Assembly: GCF_001640805.2 (NCBI RefSeq)
Contig: NC_066844.1
Location: 7,162,053-7,226,052 of the forward strand
Length of the DNA: 64,000 nucleotides
Direction: 5' to 3'
From: Lates calcarifer
Lineage: Eukaryota; Chordata; Actinopteri; Centropomidae
Shown in pieces: positions 58,610 through 64,000 of this stretch. Each line of letters starts with the position of its first letter. Positions within the stretch are counted from its first letter, which is position 1. The notes below the pieces were generated by a model. That model searched no databases and was not told the DNA's origin. It saw only the letters and a list, made by a program, of their open reading frames with translations. Position numbers and translations under genes: made by a program.

Positions 58610-61600
58610 CTACAATAAAGAAGAGAAGAAGTAAGAGATCAGAAAATCTAAAGGAAACATTTCACTTATTAGTAAAGACCAAAGCTTATAATTCTGAGAA
58701 AACTCACAAAAAAATACCATGAAATGTGTGTAATTCTTACCAGGGGATCAGATTCCATGGAGCTGGGTGGAGTCTCCTTGTGAGGCCTCTCCTCGCAGGG
58801 CTGACCTGGGCTGCTGGAGCCGATGCTGGGGGGAGGAAGGTGGAACAGTTTTGCCTGGTCCTGCTGGGCAGACGGCCAAGGCAGAGTGCCCCTCACCCAC
58901 TCTACTGGGTCCTCCCATACAGCCTTCTGGCCATGGACCTTAAGTGTCACAACATACCACAACAGTAAAATTAGAGTGCAACATTTCCTGTGAAAGGGAA
59001 GCCAACAGCACTTCCTCAGAAGGAATCTATTGCAAGCTGGAAACTGCTTTCTGAATTTGCTGCCTGTCCTTTCTCACCTTAATGCCGTCCTTGGCCCCCT
59101 CCTGCAGGTATGGAATAATAGAGTGGTTCCAAAGATCAATGAACCATGACCTAAACTCATCTACTGTGACTGGACATGACAGGAAAAAGCATGGGCCTGA
59201 GGACACAAGGGAGGAAGGCAAAGGTACTGTGAGGACACAGAGAACAAAACCATTCACAAATAAAGTCCTGACCTGTCCTGAGTGTTTCATACCAATGAGG
59301 AAGTCTGATGTGCTGTGCTTCTCCAGGAAGGTGTGAAGGTGATACCAGAGCTTAGGGCACCCAGTCTAACACCTTGATCAGGTCTTCATTGGTCAAGTTT
59401 GTCTCATCCTCCGACTCCATCAGCTTCCTGTGCAAATATCGCACCAGGAAGCCGTTGGCTGGTTCCACATTGTTGGAGAAGGTCACTATCCTAAGAGGTA
59501 AAAGGTACATGAAAAAAGTCACACGACTATAGAAACAAGAAGCACTTTGGCCACATATTGGATTGGATATGCCATTATCCTTCTTATTGGTAGCAACATT
59601 AGATTCTTGAGTTAACAGTTTAGGTAGAGCTGTAAGGAGGGACTGGTTGAAAAATTGATTGAGATCAACAAATGGGACCTGCCATATTCTGACAACATCA
59701 TAAATATTTATTTATCAACAAGGTCTTATTTAAATCTTGTTCCATTTCATGTAGTTATACTCTCTTCCATCATCAATGTGACAGTATCATTCAACCAAGT
59801 ATTACTACTCCAATTTGTCATATGTTTGAGAATTTCACAAATCTGTCAGTAGGGTAACATAAAATATTTCTCTTTTCAGAGAGGGTAAACTGTAGCTTAT
59901 ACAATCTCAAGGTTTTGGTTCATGGAGCCTCAAACATCATAAAGTAATCTCATTATTATAATTCACAGCACTGACCAAAATCCAACTTAATTATATCAAA
60001 CACTGTCACATCATACACAAACACATTAACCCACACTTTCTTGCTGATGTGCTTACAGATGCTTTTATTGTATTGACTAGTTTATTCTACAGTGAGCTTC
60101 AAATCTAATCTCAGAGTAATCGGGTGGAATTAATCTGTAGACCATATAATACATTAATACAATACCACACAAGAAGAAAATACTGTCTCTTCAACCAACC
60201 TGAAGCTGAGATGCAGACCATGGTTTGCAGTCATCTTCACTGGCTGATTGCTTGTTCCAATAATGTAAGGACTAAAAGGAGGAATATTAGACACTTAAGA
60301 TATATTACACATTATATTACACAATTATGTAAATATTTCTATAAATAAATATCCTCTCTTTAGAAAGATATTTTTTCCAGCCATTTTCATATGTGAAGAT
60401 TACCATTTGTGATATTTGCAGGTGAGAGCGCCATTGACAAGTTCGCTGATGGAAGCAGGATCATGAACATCATCCAGGATGACTACCAGCGGTATTTCTG
60501 ATGTGCTTGTTTCCCGATCTATTTGATTGGCCAAGTTGGAAAGATAAAGCTGGAGATCCTGAGGTGAGAAAGAGAGAGAAAGAGTTAGAGACAGCGACAG
60601 AAGATGACAAAAGGAAGCTGACAACATTACACAGAATAACCCTCTTTTGTACAGATTTTTATGGGACATCAGTTTCTGTCACCTTGCATGACTGGCGGTG
60701 CATGTTGAAAGTGACCACGATACCATCGGTGACTTCGCGGCCGCTGCGGTCCACCAGGTACTCAGCCAGCCGGGAAGCGAGGTAGGTCTTACCCGTCCCG
60801 CTCGGTCCAGACAGGATGAGACGGCGGTGTTTGAGGAGCAGACTGATGTAGTGTTGCATCATGGGTTTGGGAATTAGGGTTTCAAATACCAGGCTGTCCA
60901 CACACTTCTCCTTCAAACCTGAACATAGTGAGGGAAAAGTGAGAATGAACTGTGGTGTAATAAACATTGAAGTTGATGACTGGCTGCTAATTACCAAGGA
61001 CATATTAGAATGTGTGATAAAGTTCAGTTTTATACTTGTTATTCAAGTGCTTGTTAAGAATTCTGTTAATATGTATACCAGAAAGAGTATACATTTCAAA
61101 GAGGAAGAGCTAGGGCAAAAAGATGCTGAGAAAATGGATTTATAACACCTCCCATGTCCTTCATAAGCAACACAGAGCTCAAGCATTTTGCGCTGAAAAT
61201 AACTTTGCATCAAGTGTAGCGCGTCTGTGCACCCCCCACCAGCCTCTAGGAGTGTAATGTTCCACCTTAACATCTATGGGGCCCATGTGTCTGAGGCTGG
61301 TCGACCAGCTGGGCCTGGCTGTACTGAGATCATGTTACCCAGAGCTCTGTCTGGGCTGCCGCTGCTTTCCCAGCTCTCCTAGCACTTCACTCCTTACATT
61401 CCTGCATTCACGCAAAGGTGCAGAAGGGTCGACTACCCAACCAGAACCTCAACTCGCCTCACTGATCATAGCTCTGGTTTAGAATCACTGCTGGGCTCCA
61501 CATATGTGCCTCCCATGAACCAAAACACTGCTGTCATTGAAAAGTATTGTATATAATCCACATATATCTGTACTTGTAGGGATAATGCTAAGCACAAATG

Positions 61601-63759
61601 CACAGTACAACCAAATAAAAAATAAGTAAATAAAAAAAATCCAGAAAAACAGATCCTGATGTTAATGAGTTCATCAGCTCCAGGGTCATTTGAGTTTATG
61701 TTTTAGTCAAGAATGAGGACAGCCTACAGCTCAATGTAACTAAACACATGCTGCTGTAAAGACTTCTAAAGAGAAGAAAGACACACACGTGATGTACAGA
61801 CAGACAGGCTCAAATGCAGTCACTCTAACAAGCAGACAGACATGAGGATTTGCACTCAGCTGAGACTTGGATCTTCAAATTAACACTGTACAATACAGCT
61901 GATGCAAAAGTTCTGACTGGCAAAACAAACCATAAAAATTTATCTGTGTGGATGTGGCTTTTAATCAAAAGATTTGTGGTTACATAATTGAAGAGCTGAT
62001 TCAACCAGGCTCTCCAAACAGACATATCAAGTGCTTGCACAAGTTTATCTCATTAGCCCAAATTCTGATTGACTGGAGTATAAAAAAAGCATAATAATGC
62101 TTTGTACTTCAAAAATACATTCAGAAATCATAAATTCATTTCCTACAAGATAAATGTCCTTTGGATGTGAAGCTTCAGTCTTGAATTCAGTATGATTGGA
62201 CATGTCGCAGTTCTTCACAAACCTTTCAGAGACACAGTGATGCTGCTGGGGCCTCGAGACATGCAGCGAGAGGGCTGGGTCTCAGGAGCCTCTCCTCCCA
62301 GCACTCTCTTAATGTGACCCATACTGTAACTGTAGATGGAGTCAGTAGACAGGCCCAGACTGGAGGTGGGGTCCACTTTAGCTATGTACACCTGGAAGGA
62401 AAAGGGATTGATAGAGTAAAATTGTCCATACAGGATTTTGTGTTCGCAGACAAAAATATAAGAATTAATGTGAGCATACGATATGACATAAAATGATAAC
62501 AACTACCCCTTGTGATAGCTAGTTTTGATTCGTGTCAAAGGTCAAGGTAACTATCATCTGCACATAAAAGGTTACAAGCTCCTGCTCATGAGCCATTTGG
62601 TTTTATTGGGTACCACACACATAATAAAATGAACCACTAATTCCCAGTTAGAAAGACCTGGAAAATCTTGTTAAATTACAGTTATTTACATTACAGTAGA
62701 TTTAAATGTATGTACATTTTCATAAAACCAGATGCTCAGTGGGAGAGTACATGCTATTTCTGCATCTTAGCTTTTCACCACTGTGCAGTAGTTGAATTCT
62801 GTGAAGTAAAAACTTGCCAAATTGAATGTGACAGCTCAATCACAAACATGAATGTGCTTGAATGAAACTGTACAGTTCAGTTCCTAGACAGGTCACATTG
62901 AACCCCAGTTGTCAGAACAAGGCATCTCACCTTGAAAGCCTGGCTGACAGCTGAATCCAGCATGGTCCAGTCCATCCTGCCATTCACCCTGACAGTGCCC
63001 ACAAAGAAATCCTGCTGCTTAACCTCCTGTTGATACAAAGTGCAACAAAATGGTGATACAGAGATTAGCAATAATGTTAATTAGTCTGAAAAGGGTGCCA
63101 ATGACAAGACAAACTACATACTTACATCTTTGAAGACATGTAAGTCTGCAGCACAAACCACCACCCTAACACGATGGTCATCTCTCTGTGAGGAAAGGCT
63201 GAGAGAATCTGCAGAGTGGACATCTACCGAAATAGAAAAACAAGAAAAGTTCTTCTAGTATTTCTGACATAAGTTGGATCAAGATATAAGGAACAAAATA
63301 AAGGCACCATGTTTTTAAATAGTATACATAATGTGATTAAAAATGAAAGTACAGATTAATAATTTAAATTGCAAAATATTGTGAAAATACTACATTCTGC
63401 CTACTTTTATAACTCTAGATGGCAGCCTTCTATATTCAAGTGTAATATCACCATATGATTAAGATAGAAACCCCAAATATCTACATTACACACATTTGCC
63501 TGTTGTCCTGCGTTTGGGAAAAAAAAAATAGACTCTACATTTTCAGGGACTGAACTGTACCTGAGCTGCTCCCCTCACTCATCCCTCTGCTGTAGCTTTT
63601 GGGCATGTGCATGGCTACTGACTGTCGAGGTGATGAATTTCCCAGCGTGGTGAGACCTGAGGACTGGGAGACAGAGCTGGAGGGTCCAGGAGATGGACAG
63701 GGGGACAGACCACCCGTCTTCAGCTGGTCATTCTCAGCCTTCAGGTTCTCCACTGTTCT
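58526..63759 (-). CDS. nav1: Neuron navigator 1, C-terminal exons (partial), one apparent frameshift
   Basis: Microtubule-associated neuronal protein with a C-terminal AAA-type ATPase domain. Eleven exons in transcript order: 63759-63561, 63223-63126, 63026-62931, 62391-62223, 60918-60683, 60558-60404, 60271-60200, 59490-59293, 59196-59078, 58938-58741, 58609-58526. They sum to 1624 nt; removing one surplus base gives 540 residues in frame. Seen: coiled-coil start ENLKAENDQLK, a Ser/Pro linker, Walker A GPSGTGKT, Walker B VVILDD, sensor-like IIGTSNQ, ANGFLVRYLHRKL, GPCFFLSCPV, FIDLWNHSIIPYLQEGAKDG, EDPVEWVRGTLPWPS and the end MAMLLKLQEAANYIESPD. The N-terminal exons lie to the right of the window. 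NAV2 and NAV3 are close relatives; gene context favours NAV1. Confidence 0.9.
58741..58938 (-). CDS. nav1: nav1 exon, post-AAA region
   Basis: 198 nt, acceptor acttaag. VHGQKAVWEDPVEWVRGTLP, WPSAQQDQAKLFHLPPPSIG, and a Pro/Glu/Ser tail. Confidence 0.93.
59078..59196 (-). CDS. nav1: nav1 exon, post-AAA region
   Basis: 119 nt, acceptor gtcctcag. GPCFFLSCPVTVDEFRSWFI and LWNHSIIPYLQEGAKDGIK. Confidence 0.93.
59293..59490 (-). CDS. nav1: nav1 exon with a +1 frameshift
   Basis: 198 nt where 197 keeps frame. RIVTFSNNVEPANGFLVRYL to DLIKVLDWVP, then TAA; skipping one base gives KLWYHLHTFLEKHSTSDFLI, the expected continuation. The surplus base is the A at 59354 (+ strand) between ctt and ggg. Confidence 0.9.
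60200..60271 (-). CDS. nav1: nav1 exon, sensor region
   Basis: 72 nt, acceptor ccttttag, donor TCAG|gttggt. PYIIGTSNQPVKMTANHGLH and LSF. Confidence 0.9.
60404..60558 (-). CDS. nav1: nav1 exon, Walker B
   Basis: 155 nt, acceptor ctcacctcag. DLQLYLSNLANQIDRETSTS and IPLVVILDDVHDPASISELV. Confidence 0.95.
60683..60918 (-). CDS. nav1: nav1 exon, Walker A
   Basis: 236 nt, acceptor tatgttcag. CVDSLVFETLIPKPMMQHYI, then LILSGPSGTGKTYLASRLAE with an intact nucleotide-binding loop. Confidence 0.95.
62223..62391 (-). CDS. nav1: nav1 exon, pre-AAA region
   Basis: 169 nt, acceptor ccttccag. VYIAKVDPTSSLGLSTDSIY, SYSMGHIKRVLGGEAPE. Confidence 0.9.
62931..63026 (-). CDS. nav1: nav1 exon, pre-AAA region
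   Basis: 96 nt, phase 0. EVKQQDFFVGTVRVNGRMDW and TMLDSAVSQAFK. Confidence 0.9.
63126..63223 (-). CDS. nav1: nav1 exon, pre-AAA region
   Basis: 98 nt, acceptor tttcggtag. VHSADSLSLSSQRDDHRVRV and VCAADLHVFKD. Confidence 0.85.
63561..63759 (-). CDS. nav1: nav1 exon, coiled coil and Ser/Pro linker
   Basis: 199 nt, acceptor tttactgcag, donor TCAG|gtacag. RTVENLKAENDQLK, then a Ser/Pro/Gly linker ending MPKSYSRGMSEGSSS. Confidence 0.85.
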
Positions 63760-64000
63760 CTGCAGTAAAAATCACATGTGTTACTGCGGTGTTCATAAAC
63801 CACAGTGCTAACTCCATAATATGACTGCAGTGGTAATTGTTTGGCAATTATAGCACTGATGTTAAAACTTTTTTTCTTTTTTTTTTCCCAGATCAACTAA
63901 AAAAAAAAAACCTAAGGATACAAACCATGCCATTTTGTAACGAAAAAAGTCAGTCTCTCCAAACATTTGTACACAGTATAGTATTCAAATTTTGGCATGT

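Noticed and set aside
59351..59380. Intron that would remove the nav1 stop
   Set aside because: A GT at AAG|gtgtta and an AG at ctaag would leave an intron of about 20 bases and delete the conserved VLDWVP; a one-base insertion is simpler.

Overview
The window reads as nuclear DNA of a ray-finned, probably percomorph, fish. Genes are split into short exons with GT-AG introns, intergenic DNA is AT-rich with TA, CA and TG microsatellites, there is a decayed Tc1-like transposon, and several dispersed repeats have the look of families I know from perciform fishes. All gene models were built by hand from splice sites, reading phase and resemblance to remembered protein families; no database search was run.

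Four genes are recognised. On the + strand the left edge holds an acidic terminal exon of unknown parentage (53-529) and then the last six coding exons of ppp1r12b (myosin phosphatase targeting subunit 2, 6592-9701). On the - strand, convergent with it, lies a complete synaptotagmin coding region, called syt2 (seven coding exons, 15832-23218), with a probable 4.4 kb 3'UTR. From 23.2 to 46.1 kb I find no convincing coding exon; it is a repeat-bearing region that probably includes the syt2 5' leader and promoter. Next on the - strand are mybph (46119-54570), a sarcomeric fn3-Ig-fn3-Ig protein with an unusual Pro/Ala-rich N-terminus built from tandem mini-exons, and the last eleven coding exons of nav1 (58526-63759, running off the right edge), which encode a nucleotide-binding domain. 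Apparently only about 0.45 kb separates the nav1 poly(A) signal from the mybph TATA box.

The set NAV1, MYBPH, SYT2 and PPP1R12B corresponds to human 1q32, while the paralogous human 12q21 region carries NAV3, SYT1 and PPP1R12A. This supports the paralogue assignments. The four genes do not form one pathway: ppp1r12b and mybph act on actomyosin in muscle, syt2 is a calcium sensor for neurotransmitter release, and nav1 is a neuronal cytoskeleton protein.

The points most worth a second look are: two single-base frameshifts in otherwise intact conserved exons (mybph near 47726, nav1 at 59354), which may share an assembly cause; the tandem duplication of phase-1 Pro/Ala mini-exons in mybph, with a decayed member and a possible 6-nt microexon; the acidic alternative 3' end upstream of the ppp1r12b terminal exons; and a Tc1 remnant nested in an older repeat with its TA target duplication visible. 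I found no CRISPR, operon or other prokaryotic-type system, and nothing I would call a new biological system.
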